Assembly (NCBI RefSeq): GCF_008329565.1
Contig: NZ_NPKT01000017.1
Coordinates: forward strand, 1-64,000
DNA from: Mycolicibacterium sp. P1-5
Lineage (GTDB): Bacteria > Actinomycetota > Actinomycetes > Mycobacteriales > Mycobacteriaceae
DNA length: 64,000 bases
Direction: 5' to 3'
Positions 7,673 through 16,380 of the stretch are shown here, piece after piece. Below the pieces are notes generated by a model. It saw only the letters and a list, made by a program, of their open reading frames with translations, had not been told where the DNA came from and made no database searches. The translations under genes and the position numbers were made by a program. Position 1 is the stretch's first letter; the number at the start of each line of letters is the position of its first letter.

Positions 7673-8887
7673 ATGACCCTTCTAGCGGACGCGACGGACT
7701 TCTTCGGCACCGAAGCCTTGCAGAATCCGTACCCGCTCTATGACCGCATGCGGGATCAGGCGCCAGTGCATCGGATCGGGGGTTCGGTCTTCCACGCGGT
7801 GTGCGGTTGGGACGCTGTGACCGAGGCCGTCAGCCGAGTCGAGGACTTCTCGTCGAATCTGACCGCGACGATGATCTATCACGACGACGGGACCGTCACA
7901 CCTTTCGACATGGGCACTCTCGGGGGCGCGATGCACGCCCTGGCCACCGCAGACGATCCTGTGCACGATGCTCACCGAAAGATGTTGTTGCCTCACCTGT
8001 CGGCGAGACGAATACGGGTCATCGAGGAGTTCGCCGAGGCCACCGCGACCGATCTGTGGTCCCAGGGGGTGGTCGACGGTCGGATCGAGTGGATGAGCGC
8101 CGTCGCCAATCGACTCCCGATGATGGTGGTCGCGCGCCTACTCGGGCTGCCAGACGACGATGTGGAGAAGCTGATCCGACTCGGCTATGCCACCACCACA
8201 TTGCTCGACGGCGTGGTGGGCCCAGCTGAACTCGAGGCCGCGGGTGTCGCCGCGATCGAACTATCCGGCTACGTCATGGAGCACTTCGCGAAGGCTGCCG
8301 AAAACCCTGCGCCTGGACTCATCAGCGACCTCGCGGCCCGCCACGCGTCCGGCGAACTCGAGCAATTGCCTGCGCTAGGGATCATGCTCACCTTGTTCAG
8401 CGCGGCGGGTGAATCGACCGCGTCACTATTGGGTAGCGCCGCCTGGATCCTGGTGAGCCAGCGCCATATTCAAGAACAGCTCCGCACCCATCCCGAATCG
8501 CTGGGCGCCTTCATCGAAGAGACGCTGCGCTACGAGTCGCCGTTTCGCGGCCACTACCGTCACGTGAAACGGGACACCACCCTCGGCGGGGTCGACGTGC
8601 CCGCCGATTCGCGCCTGCTGCTGATGTGGGGGGCCGCCAACCGCGATCCCCGACAGTTCGACAACCCAAACGAGTTCCGGCTCGACCGAACCGGCGCCAA
8701 GGGGCACATCGCCTTCGGTAAGGGCGCACACTTCTGCGTCGGGGCCGCACTGGCCCGCTTGGAGGCTCGGATCGTCTTGCGGACGCTGCTGGAACAGACG
8801 ACCTGGATCGAGACCTTCGACGTCGGCGAATGGCTGCCCAGCATCCTCGTCCGTCGACTCGACCGTCTGGAGCTGGCAGTGCGTTGA
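7673..8887 (+). CDS. Cytochrome P450
   Basis: A 404-residue class I bacterial P450. It carries the I-helix oxygen-activation motif (SAAGESTAS, where AGxET is usual), the K-helix ExxR (EETLR), and the haem loop FGKGAHFCVGAALARLE with Cys355 as the thiolate ligand. Substrate is unknown; mycobacterial P450s of this type hydroxylate lipids, sterols or terpenes. No ferredoxin gene is adjacent, so electrons come from elsewhere. The ATG at 7673 gives the usual start just before FFGTEALQNPYPLYDRMR; the upstream extension to 7598 is not P450-like. Confidence 0.92.
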   Translation: MTLLADATDFFGTEALQNPYPLYDRMRDQAPVHRIGGSVFHAVCGWDAVTEAVSRVEDFSSNLTATMIYHDDGTVTPFDMGTLGGAMHALATADDPVHDAHRKMLLPHLSARRIRVIEEFAEATATDLWSQGVVDGRIEWMSAVANRLPMMVVARLLGLPDDDVEKLIRLGYATTTLLDGVVGPAELEAAGVAAIELSGYVMEHFAKAAENPAPGLISDLAARHASGELEQLPALGIMLTLFSAAGESTASLLGSAAWILVSQRHIQEQLRTHPESLGAFIEETLRYESPFRGHYRHVKRDTTLGGVDVPADSRLLLMWGAANRDPRQFDNPNEFRLDRTGAKGHIAFGKGAHFCVGAALARLEARIVLRTLLEQTTWIETFDVGEWLPSILVRRLDRLELAVR

Positions 8888-9050
8888 CCGACCAGGCGCT
8901 GACGACCCAGCGGACGTGTGGAAGCTCACGTCGCTGCCGGTGAGTCGGTTGATCAACGCCTTGCAGCAGGTCACGGCGTAAGTCGTCGGTCAGCTGCCCA
9001 AAATTGTCTTGGGCGACAGCGAGTAAAGTACTGGTCAGATCCCGCTACCG

Positions 9051-9056
9051 AGGAGG
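9051..9056 (+). promoter_or_regulatory. Strong ribosome binding site that points to an ACG start
   Basis: AGGAGG, five bases before ACG at 9062. Nothing else nearby could be the start it serves in the coding frame. Confidence 0.65.
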
Positions 9057-9061
9057 AAGCC

Positions 9062-9493
9062 ACGTCCGCCGATCGGCCAAACCTGGTCCATCTCATCACT
9101 TACTCGTACGGATTTCGACGGCTGCCCGACTCCATGCGCGAGTGGGTGGCCAACGACCTCGCCGGCCCGGGCGCTGTCCGGCGTTTCATGCTCAAGGCCG
9201 CGATACCCCCGTTCATCATCCTGGCGCCGTTCTGGCTGCTGCCGGTTGAACAGAACTCGGTGTACGTGCATGCCGAGATGACCGTGCCGCTCTATCTGTG
9301 GACATTGGCGATTTCACTTGCGCTGAACAAAGTTTGGCGACGTCATCGGCTCGCCGTGCACGGGCTGGACCCGAACCTCGTCGACGTTCTCAAGCGCAAG
9401 AAGAACGCCAGGATGGAGCAGGACTACATCGCACGGTTCGGGCCGCGCCCAGCGGACGCCGAGCGGCAGAAGAACAGCAACCCGTTCTTCTAG
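9062..9493 (+). CDS. DUF5313-type small membrane protein with apparent ACG start
   Basis: A protein of about 143 residues resembling the actinobacterial DUF5313 family (HLITYSYGFRRLPDSMREWVANDL, then two membrane segments at about residues 44-62 and 76-95, then a basic tail with a KRKKNARMEQDYIARFG helix). Function is unknown. There is no ATG, GTG or TTG at the expected position: a strong AGGAGG (9051-9056) is followed five bases later by ACG at 9062, and a TAAAGT -10-like box lies at 9024-9029. Upstream alternatives would start before that promoter. ACG initiation, or a recent ATG-to-ACG change, is inferred. Confidence 0.7.
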   Translation, partial: TSADRPNLVHLITYSYGFRRLPDSMREWVANDLAGPGAVRRFMLKAAIPPFIILAPFWLLPVEQNSVYVHAEMTVPLYLWTLAISLALNKVWRRHRLAVHGLDPNLVDVLKRKKNARMEQDYIARFGPRPADAERQKNSNPFF

Positions 9494-9494
9494 G

Positions 9495-9917
9495 TCAATT
9501 GGCGACGTCGAAAGCCGCAATCACCTTCGTCGGTGTTATCCGCACGACGAGCTCGCCCGGTACGCCGTTGCGCCGACCGAACTCCTCGGCGCGATCGGCA
9601 CCCATGTAGCGGGCGGCGATCCGGGTTGCCATGTCGAGAAGGTCATCGGAGTCTTCGCTCAGCGACGCGGTGCCCTGCACCTGGACGAACGCGAACGGCG
9701 GCTTCTGGTCGTCGACACATAACGCAACCCGTGGATCGCGGCTCAGGGCACGGCCTTTGGCGGTTGCCTTGCCGGTGTTGAACACGAGCCGGCCGCCGTC
9801 GACGATGAACCACACCGGGGCGACGAGTGGCCTGCCGTCTGCCGCGACATACGCCAATTTGGCCGTCCGAGTGCCCTCGGAGAGGAATGCGGTCACGTCG
9901 TCGGAGAGTTCGTCCAT
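9495..9917 (-). CDS. PPOX-class (split-barrel) flavin/F420-dependent oxidoreductase
   Basis: A 140-residue protein of the pyridoxamine-5'-phosphate-oxidase-like split-barrel fold, a family that in mycobacteria often uses F420. Typical segments are an N-terminal helix (DELSDDVTAFLSEG), AKLAYVAADGRPLVAPVWFI, the cofactor-phosphate region (VFNTGKATAKGRALSRDPRVALCVDD) and FVQVQGTASL. Which cofactor it uses cannot be decided from sequence alone. The ATG at 9917 is chosen; the longer reading runs into the DUF1254 gene upstream region. It is convergent with the DUF5313 gene with a single base between stop codons. Confidence 0.8.
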   Translation of the reverse strand: MDELSDDVTAFLSEGTRTAKLAYVAADGRPLVAPVWFIVDGGRLVFNTGKATAKGRALSRDPRVALCVDDQKPPFAFVQVQGTASLSEDSDDLLDMATRIAARYMGADRAEEFGRRNGVPGELVVRITPTKVIAAFDVAN

Positions 9918-9972
9918 ACCGTCGAGGCTAGACGCGTCATGATGAAGCCATGCCCTCTGTCGAGGACGTCCG

Positions 9973-10923
9973 ATGAATTCGATTGACGTCAACCCAGACA
10001 ACTTCATTCGTGCCGAGTCCGACATGTACTTCGGTCACGCGGTGGCCGAGGGTGGATTCGGCACTTTCCATCACGACCGGGAATTGTCACCGCCCGAAGT
10101 GCGTCGCGTTGTCCGCCAGAACAGGGACACCCTGTACTCCGTCGCGGTGTTCGATCTCGACGCCGGCCCGACCACCATCACCGTCCCAGATGGCGGTGAC
10201 CGTTTCATCTCCACCCAGATCATCACCGAGGACCACTACGTGCCCGGCGTCTACTACGGTGCGGGCCGGCACACTCTCACGCGCGAGGACATCGGCACCC
10301 GATACGTGCTGGCGGCAATTCGCATCCTGATCAATCCCAGCGACCCCGCCGACTTCGGTGCTGTGCATGCCATCCAGGACGCCATCAAGGTCGATCAAAT
10401 CGACAGTGGGCATTTCGAGACTCCGGATTGGGATGCGGCGAGCCAGAACACCGTCCGAGATGCTCTCCTGCAACTGGCGACCACGTTGCCGGACACCAGG
10501 CGGATGTTCGGCACCCCGGCCGCCACCGACCCGGTGCGCCGGCTCATCGGCGCGGCGTCGGCGTGGGGCGGCAACCCGGAAACCGAGGCGCTGTACCTCA
10601 ATGTGGTCCCAGCAGACAATGACGGCAGCGCGACGTACGAGCTCACGATCGCTGACGTTCCCGTAGACGGCTTCTGGTCGGTGACCGTCTACGACAGCGA
10701 CGGGTATTTCACACCGAATCCGGAGAATGCGTATTCGGTCAACAACATCACTGCCGACCGGTCCGCCGACGGCAGCGTCGACATTCATTTCGGGGGCGAT
10801 CCGCATTCCTCCAACTACCTGCCCATAACCCCCGGATGGAACTACCTGGTCAGGCTTTATCGGCCCCGCGACATCATCCTCAGCGGCCAGTGGACGTTCC
10901 CTCAACCGCGCCGGGCGAACTGA
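9973..10923 (+). CDS. DUF1254/DUF1214-domain protein
   Basis: A 316-residue protein with an N-terminal DUF1254-like part (NFIRAESDMYFGHAV, then VRQNRDTLYSVAVFDLDAGPTTI, DRFISTQIITEDHYVPGVYYGAG) and a C-terminal DUF1214 part (about residues 225-316, ELTIADVPVDGFWSVTVYDSDGYF and YLVRLYRPRDIILSGQWTFP). Related proteins are often exported; no signal peptide is visible here, so it is probably cytoplasmic. The molecular function of the family is not established. It is divergent from the PPOX gene with 55 bases between. Confidence 0.8.
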   Translation: MNSIDVNPDNFIRAESDMYFGHAVAEGGFGTFHHDRELSPPEVRRVVRQNRDTLYSVAVFDLDAGPTTITVPDGGDRFISTQIITEDHYVPGVYYGAGRHTLTREDIGTRYVLAAIRILINPSDPADFGAVHAIQDAIKVDQIDSGHFETPDWDAASQNTVRDALLQLATTLPDTRRMFGTPAATDPVRRLIGAASAWGGNPETEALYLNVVPADNDGSATYELTIADVPVDGFWSVTVYDSDGYFTPNPENAYSVNNITADRSADGSVDIHFGGDPHSSNYLPITPGWNYLVRLYRPRDIILSGQWTFPQPRRAN

Positions 10924-11020
10924 CCAAGCGTTTCGACCTGCGCCACCGGTGGCAATACTCGAGTGGCGCGTCGTCGGGTTCGGCAGGCAAGGTTGTAAGC
11001 AACACAAGCTGAGGAGTTTC

Positions 11021-13285
11021 ATGTCGCAGACGGTGGAGTCCACGCCCGACGATGGACCGCCCGACGAAGGCGAACACGGCAATGTCGCTGCCGAGATCAC
11101 CTATGACGAGCACCTGCACCCGGCCCGACCCCGGACGCTTCGTTTCCGACCGCGCGTGCGAAACCCGTTTGTACGCAGATCGATTGCGCAAGACGGTACG
11201 CCGACGGCCGACAATCAGGCTTACGTGTCCTGGCTTCTCTCGCAATCGATGCTCGCCGACGCCAACGAGATCAGCCAACAGTTCTCCGGCCAGGGCTCGA
11301 TGTGGCAGAACCCCTACGCCACGCCCAGTCCGCGCAGTGCGGTAGACGCCGCGTCGGTCTGGTTCACCGCGTACCCGCTTTCGCTCATCACCCGTCCCGA
11401 CGAGTCGTTTCTCAAGGCCATGGCCGACGAGGCGATGTGGAAAGCTTTCGCCGAGATCGGCATCGAAGGGATTCACACCGGTCCGGTCAAGCGCGCCGGT
11501 GGCATCGCGGGCTGGCAGCTCACGCCCAGCGTCGATGGTCACTTCGACCGCATCAGCACCCAGATCGACCCGGCGTTCGGCACCGAGGACGAATTCCGGC
11601 AGATGTGCGGAACAGCGAATTGGTACGGCGGCACGATCCTGGACGACATCGTCCCCGGCCATACCGGCAAGGGCGCCGATTTCCGCTTGGCGGAGATGAA
11701 GTACGCCGACTACCCCGGCATCTACCACATGATCGACATCGATCCCCTCGACTGGGAGCACCTGCCCGCCGTTCCCCACGGCCATGACTCGGTCAACGTC
11801 GATGCCGCGACGGAGGAATGGCTCGACAAAGCCGGCTACATCATCGGGCGGTTGCAGCGGGTGATTTTCTATGCCGAGGGCATCAAGGAAACCAACTGGA
11901 GTGTGACCCGCCCCGTCATCGGTATCGACGGAGTCGAGCGGAGATGGGTGTATCTGCATTACTTCAAGGAAGGTCAGCCCTCGATCAACTGGCTCGATCC
12001 GTCATTCGCCGGCATGCGACTGGTGATCGGTGACGCCCTTCATTCACTGACTGACCTCGGTTCTGGTGGGTTGCGGTTGGACGCCAACGGATTTCTCGGC
12101 GCCGAGAAGACCTCCGGTGAAGACGGCGTCGGCTGGTCGGAGGGCCATCCGCTGTCCCAGGCGGCCAACCAGTTCATCGGAAGTATGGTGCGCAAGCTGG
12201 GTGGCTTCACCTTCCAGGAACTCAACCTGACGATCGACGACATCAAGGAGACCAGCGGCACCGGCGCCGATCTGTCCTACGACTTCGTCAATCGGCCCGC
12301 GTATCACCACGCCCTGGCGACCGGTGACACCGAGTTCCTCCGGCTCACGCTGCGCACGGCCATCGAACTCGGTGTCGATCCGGCATCGCTGGTGCACGCA
12401 CTGCAGAACCACGACGAGCTGACCTACGAACTGGTGCACTGGTCAAACGGACACAAAGACGACATCTATACCTACAAGGGGCAGGAGATCACCGGCGAGG
12501 CTCTCGGCGAACGCGTTCGCAGCGATCTCACCGAAGTGCTCACCGGGCCGGCGGCGCCCTACAACCAGGTCTTCACGACAAACGGAATCGCTTGTACCAC
12601 AGCGACTGTGATCGCTGCGACGCTGGGCTATCGCGATCTCGACGACATCGACGACGACATCGACCGCATTCGCCGGGCACACCTGCTGCTGGCGATGTTC
12701 AACGCGTTGCAGCCGGGCGTGTTCGCGCTGTCGGGCTGGGACCTGTGCGGGATGCTCACCTTGCCGGCGGCCGACGTCGCCGACCTATTGCACGGCGGCG
12801 ACACACGATGGATCCATCGTGCTGCCCACGACCTGATGGGCGTGAATCCGGAGGCGAAGAAGTCGAATGCCGGAATGCCGCGTGGGCGAAGCCTGTACGG
12901 CTCGATCCCGGACCAGCTCAAGGACGACACCAGCTTTCTGCGACAGTTGCAGGCGATCCTGCGGGTGCGCGCGCACTACGGGATCGCCACGAGTCGGCAG
13001 ATCGACATACCGGAGGTCTCACATCGCGGCATGCTGGTCATGGTGCACCAGCTCGACGAACCGGATCAGTTTCAGCTGACGGTGTTGAACTTCGCCAACG
13101 AAGACATTGCCGGCACCGTCCGCTCCAAGACCCTGCCGCCGGGCGCGACCGTGCGGGACATGTTCACCGGAGCGCAGATTGCGGTCGTCGACGACCTGCA
13201 CAGCTTCGCGGTCGAAATGATCCCGCTGCACGGCATGTCGCTGCTTGTCGAAGTGGAGCCGTCCGACGCCGGCACGCTGGACTGA
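11021..13285 (+). CDS. GH13 alpha-amylase-family enzyme, trehalose-synthase-like
   Basis: A 754-residue member of glycoside hydrolase family 13. The four GH13 regions are present: LDDIVPGHTGKGADF (region I, with Gly in place of the usual Asn), GGLRLDANGFLG (nucleophile Asp about residue 353), FQELNLTI (acid/base Glu about 398) and LQNHDELTYE (His-Asp about 463). The C-terminal beta-sandwich includes LTVLNFANEDI. The closest general match is to trehalose synthase (maltose glucosyltransferase)-type enzymes, but region I and the N-terminal 100 residues differ, so substrate is uncertain. ATG at 11021 follows GAGGAG; a strong terminator follows. Confidence 0.75.
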   Translation: MSQTVESTPDDGPPDEGEHGNVAAEITYDEHLHPARPRTLRFRPRVRNPFVRRSIAQDGTPTADNQAYVSWLLSQSMLADANEISQQFSGQGSMWQNPYATPSPRSAVDAASVWFTAYPLSLITRPDESFLKAMADEAMWKAFAEIGIEGIHTGPVKRAGGIAGWQLTPSVDGHFDRISTQIDPAFGTEDEFRQMCGTANWYGGTILDDIVPGHTGKGADFRLAEMKYADYPGIYHMIDIDPLDWEHLPAVPHGHDSVNVDAATEEWLDKAGYIIGRLQRVIFYAEGIKETNWSVTRPVIGIDGVERRWVYLHYFKEGQPSINWLDPSFAGMRLVIGDALHSLTDLGSGGLRLDANGFLGAEKTSGEDGVGWSEGHPLSQAANQFIGSMVRKLGGFTFQELNLTIDDIKETSGTGADLSYDFVNRPAYHHALATGDTEFLRLTLRTAIELGVDPASLVHALQNHDELTYELVHWSNGHKDDIYTYKGQEITGEALGERVRSDLTEVLTGPAAPYNQVFTTNGIACTTATVIAATLGYRDLDDIDDDIDRIRRAHLLLAMFNALQPGVFALSGWDLCGMLTLPAADVADLLHGGDTRWIHRAAHDLMGVNPEAKKSNAGMPRGRSLYGSIPDQLKDDTSFLRQLQAILRVRAHYGIATSRQIDIPEVSHRGMLVMVHQLDEPDQFQLTVLNFANEDIAGTVRSKTLPPGATVRDMFTGAQIAVVDDLHSFAVEMIPLHGMSLLVEVEPSDAGTLD

Positions 13286-13308
13286 TTAAAACTGATCAGC
13301 CCGGAAGG

Positions 13309-13335
13309 TCCCCGCGCAGCCTGGCTGCGCGGGGA
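13309..13335. terminator. Hairpin between convergent GH13 and DUF1942 genes
   Basis: A perfect 12-base-pair GC-rich stem (13309-13320 with 13324-13335) closed by a 3-base loop. There is no U-run, as is common for mycobacterial terminators. It serves both strands. Confidence 0.75.
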
Positions 13336-13352
13336 ACTCCACGGTCAGAGGG

Positions 13353-13907
13353 TCAGGTGTGCGCCGACGGGCTCGGCAACGCGCCGGGCGCCGGTGTCGA
13401 AGTCAGGGAGTTGGGGCCCGAGGTTCCCGGCACGTTCGACGTCCAGATCAAGATGTCCTGAAGTCCGTCGTTGTACACCACGCCATTCGGCGCTGCGCCG
13501 GTGACATCGAAGTACAGGGTGCCGCGCGACTCATTGCCCTGTGGGACGGGTGCGGGATTCAGGCCGTTGGGGACGGCCTTGTCGATCAGTTCGTACTTCT
13601 GACCGTTGGGCCCGCGAGCGCTGAAGTCCTTGATCATCGGCGTCACCAGCCCACCATCGGACCTGGCGCTGATATCGGCTTGATACAGGGTGCCTTTGGG
13701 GGTGTAGCCCGGGATCGCCTCGTCACTGGGCTGCAGATTGCTGACGGTGTAGGCGGTCACCATCGGGCCCTCGACCAGTGATTCGGTGGTGCCGAAGCCC
13801 TGGACGTTCGGTGTGGTGGCCGAGGCCGTCGCTGCGGCGAAAACGCTTACCGCCGCGACTCCAGCGGCGCCGATAACCGTCTTGGTGGTGGTCGTCGTGT
13901 ATTTCAC
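13353..13907 (-). CDS. Secreted DUF1942 (MPT63-like) protein
   Basis: A 184-residue exported protein with a cleavable signal peptide (residues 1 to about 30; TKTVIGAAGVAAVSVFAAATASA then TTPNVQGFG) followed by the DUF1942 beta-sandwich found in the immunogenic mycobacterial antigen MPT63: GPMVTAYTVSNLQPSDEAIPGY, KGTLYQADISARSDGG, TLYFDVTGAAPNGVVYNDG. The C-terminal 25 residues are Pro/Ser-rich. Function of MPT63-type proteins is not known. GAAAAGGAG lies before the ATG (AAAAGGAGTC on the coding strand). Confidence 0.85.
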   Translation of the reverse strand: MKYTTTTTKTVIGAAGVAAVSVFAAATASATTPNVQGFGTTESLVEGPMVTAYTVSNLQPSDEAIPGYTPKGTLYQADISARSDGGLVTPMIKDFSARGPNGQKYELIDKAVPNGLNPAPVPQGNESRGTLYFDVTGAAPNGVVYNDGLQDILIWTSNVPGTSGPNSLTSTPAPGALPSPSAHT

Positions 13908-13989
13908 GGTTGACTCCTTTTCCTGTCGTGCGGCACAGAGGTAACGAACCGCACCTCGATGCCATAGCCGACCGGTCGCGAGACCAAAC

Positions 13990-14100
13990 CTCGAAGGCCA
14001 TTTAAATATGCTTGTGGAACAACAGCTTTCAGTTCATTACCATCAGTAACTCTGGAAATATGTTCTGTTACAGCTTCTTTGAACAGCCTATTGCGCACGA
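13990..14100. other. AT-rich intergenic segment upstream of the DUF1942 gene
   Basis: This stretch contains ATTTAAATATGC, GAAATATG and several TTAC/TTGA runs and is clearly poorer in GC than everything around it. It lies in the promoter region of the DUF1942 gene, downstream of the next minus-strand gene. It may bind a xenogeneic silencer such as Lsr2, but that is inference. No gene is visible. Confidence 0.5.
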
Positions 14101-14134
14101 GCGGCGGCCGCCCCGGGAGGGGGACGGCCGCCGC
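14101..14134 (-). terminator. Terminator after the small Pro-rich secreted-protein gene
   Basis: GCGGCGGCCG (14101-14110) pairs perfectly with CGGCCGCCGC (14125-14134), and the inner CCCC/GGGG extends the stem. It lies 11 bases beyond the stop of the minus-strand gene. Confidence 0.75.
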
Positions 14135-14145
14135 AAGCGTGAGGG

Positions 14146-14517
14146 TCAGAGGGCCACGAACGAGGTCCCCAGTTGAACGCCCCAGACCTGAGCGTTGGCA
14201 TTCCATACCACCGGGGCGAACGGAGCCCACGGCGGCGGTGGCGGAGCCGGTAACGCCCAGGCGGGAGGCGTCAGGTCATCGATCACATCGTCGTTGATGT
14301 CCTGCGGGACCCAGCGCAGGTGACCCGGGGGCGGGAAGCCGTCGTGTCCCGGCGGCAGCGGGTTGCCGGGAACGCCGAAGTTGACGCCCGGGCCCGGCGG
14401 CTGCGGCCATGGGAAATGGTCATCGGCCTGGGCAATGCCTGTCGCGGCGCCGAGGGCACCGGCCCCGAGGGCGGCCGCAATGGCGGTCTTCGCGGTGATT
14501 CGCTTGAGCTTCATCAT
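14146..14517 (-). CDS. Small Pro-rich exported mycobacterial protein
   Basis: A 123-residue protein of unknown function. A signal peptide (about residues 1-32, KTAIAAALGAGALGAATGIAQA then DDHFPWPQPPGPG) is followed by a Pro/Gly-rich segment, a short DINDDVIDDLTPP stretch, a second Pro run, and a conserved-looking end (WNANAQVWGVQLGTSFVAL). GAAGGAG sits seven bases before the paired ATG-ATG at 14517. The longer open frame upstream (to 14661) lacks a ribosome site and has no signal peptide. Confidence 0.7.
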   Translation of the reverse strand: MMKLKRITAKTAIAAALGAGALGAATGIAQADDHFPWPQPPGPGVNFGVPGNPLPPGHDGFPPPGHLRWVPQDINDDVIDDLTPPAWALPAPPPPPWAPFAPVVWNANAQVWGVQLGTSFVAL

Positions 14518-14705
14518 CGATACTCCTTCGTCATTGGGTCTGCGTCGTATGCCGGGTATACGCATGCGACGTTCTCGCAGACATCGGGCACGGGAGCGGG
14601 CAAACGGCGGCGCCACATGTTCAAGCGCACATCCCGTACCCAACGGGTATATCGGCGTCACCGTTCGAGGCGTTACGGAGCACAGGTAGTTCGCCTGACT
14701 ATCAA

Positions 14706-14719
14706 CTGACTGAAGTCAG
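14706..14719. promoter_or_regulatory. TetR operator 1 (perfect palindrome)
   Basis: CTGACT-GA-AGTCAG: perfect 6-base arms, 37 bases before the TetR start at 14757. The same half-site recurs in the palindrome after the gene at 15364-15379. Confidence 0.75.
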
Positions 14720-14756
14720 CATGTTTTCGCGCTACCGGAAGCGATATCGTTGGCGC

Positions 14757-15359
14757 ATGTCGGTGGCAGACAAGGTTTCCGCACGTGAGACGAAGCGGCT
14801 CCAGACCCGGGAGCGACTCATGGGGGCGGCGATAGCCGAATTCAAGCGATCAGGTATCGCCGCAGCCGACGTCGGCGCCATTGTCGCCGCCGCCGGAGTC
14901 GCCCACGGCACGTTCTTCTTTCATTTTCCCACAAAGGAACACGTGCTCCTGGAACTGGAGCGCCGCGAAGAGGCGCGCATTGCCAGACAATTCGACCGCT
15001 ACCTCGCGGAATCGGACCGCGAGCTCGAATCGACGCTCAACGAGGCGGTCCGGCTGGTCATGGGACTCGAGCGCAGACTCGGCGCGGCTTTGTTCAAAGA
15101 CTCTCTGTCCCTGTATTTTTCGCAAACACGCCCGGTAGATGAAAGCAATGGGCATCCCGTCGTCGTCGCATTGGCCAGCGAGATCGAGCGAGTGCAACAG
15201 CGTGGAGAGGCGGATCCGGCGGCGATTCCGATCAACAGTGCGGTGTTCTTTCTCCTCGGTCTCTACGCGCTGCTGACGACCACGCACGAGTGGCCTGCCC
15301 GCCGCGCGATGATCGATGACTATGTGGTGAGAACGCTGCGCAGTATTGAGTGTCGCTAG
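14757..15359 (+). CDS. TetR-family regulator bracketed by its own operators
   Basis: A 200-residue TetR protein. The helix-turn-helix occupies about residues 15-62 (TRERLMGAAIAEFKRSG, VGAIVAAAGVAHGTFFFHFPTKEHVL), followed by a helical ligand domain (MGLERRLGAALFKDSLSLYF and onward). Matching palindromes lie before and after the gene, so it probably represses itself and the DUF4239 gene downstream. The ATG at 14757 is preferred; an in-frame ATG at 14721 immediately follows the operator and is possible. Confidence 0.85.
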   Translation: MSVADKVSARETKRLQTRERLMGAAIAEFKRSGIAAADVGAIVAAAGVAHGTFFFHFPTKEHVLLELERREEARIARQFDRYLAESDRELESTLNEAVRLVMGLERRLGAALFKDSLSLYFSQTRPVDESNGHPVVVALASEIERVQQRGEADPAAIPINSAVFFLLGLYALLTTTHEWPARRAMIDDYVVRTLRSIECR

Positions 15360-15363
15360 TTCT

Positions 15364-15379
15364 ACTGACTATAGTCAGT
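15364..15379. promoter_or_regulatory. TetR operator 2 (perfect 16-bp palindrome)
   Basis: ACTGACTA-TAGTCAGT, a perfect palindrome four bases after the TetR stop and 121 bases before the DUF4239 gene. It shares the ACTGACT half-site with operator 1. Confidence 0.8.
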
Positions 15380-15500
15380 CTCCGTGAGCCTGGCTTCGTC
15401 CGTACCCGCTGGCAGCGGACTGGTCCGGATCCACGACGAATGCATCGCGAAGCAAGCACACTAGAATTCAACTGCGTGTGTCGACCTCGGGGAGTCGCCG

Positions 15501-16289
15501 ATGAGTGGATGGCTGGTGAGTCACGTCCCGCCGGGGCTGCTGCTGGTCGGTCTGATCGTCCTCATAGCCGGGGGAGCGATGCTGCTCGCCAAGTGGGTTC
15601 GGCGGCAGTTCCCCGCGCTGACCCGTGACGAACACAACGACGTCACCAAGTTCACCTACACTTTCATCGGCTTCATCTACGCCTTTTTGATCGGCTTCAT
15701 CACATCGTCGATGTGGGGGCAAATCACTACAGCCGATGCGAACGCACGTGCGGAGGGCGCGGCTGGCGTCGAAATGGCAAGGGATCTTGGTGTTTTCGCC
15801 AAGGACGACGCCGACCGTATCAGGCAGACCCTGCTCGACTATGAGAAGTCCGCGATCGCGGAATGGGAAAATGACCCCGGGGTTCGCTCACCGGAGACCG
15901 ATGCCGCACTGGCGCGGTTGTCGGCGGCGTATCACCATGTGAGCGCGACGACCGACAGCCAGAAAACACTTCTGTCAACGTCATACACCAACTTGGGCAA
16001 GGTAAGTCAGGATCGCACCGTCCGCCTGTTGACGGCTCGCGAGGACACCGGGCCGCCATGGCCGTTGTGGGCGGTCATCTTCTTGACCAGTGGGCTGGTT
16101 CTGGGCACCGTCGTCATCTACGGCGTCGAGAAGCCCGGGATGCATTACCCGATGGTCGCAATCGTCGGCCTGATCGTCGCGACCAATTTCTTCCTCTTGT
16201 TCGAAGCGTCCCGTCCTTACCTCGGTGGCATCTCGACGACGCCTGACCCGTTGTACGAGGTGATTTCGGTTCTCACTGCCAACCAGTGA
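15501..16289 (+). CDS. DUF4239 (bestrophin-like) membrane protein
   Basis: A 262-residue protein with two N-terminal membrane segments (about residues 11-29 and 51-68), a soluble helical middle (about 75-180) and two C-terminal membrane segments (about 187-209 and 216-234). This architecture and the segment KFTYTFIGFIYAFLIGF fit DUF4239, a family distantly related to bestrophin anion channels. Transport activity is not established. It is the apparent target of the upstream TetR. The 91 bases to the next (convergent) gene show no clear terminator. Confidence 0.75.
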   Translation: MSGWLVSHVPPGLLLVGLIVLIAGGAMLLAKWVRRQFPALTRDEHNDVTKFTYTFIGFIYAFLIGFITSSMWGQITTADANARAEGAAGVEMARDLGVFAKDDADRIRQTLLDYEKSAIAEWENDPGVRSPETDAALARLSAAYHHVSATTDSQKTLLSTSYTNLGKVSQDRTVRLLTAREDTGPPWPLWAVIFLTSGLVLGTVVIYGVEKPGMHYPMVAIVGLIVATNFFLLFEASRPYLGGISTTPDPLYEVISVLTANQ

Positions 16290-16380
16290 TGCCGCCGCAC
16301 GATCCAGTGCGCCGCCTGCGGATCGTTGTGGTGAGGTCCACCCATCAGGGTGTGCTGCGGTTGACCTCTGCCATGAAGGG

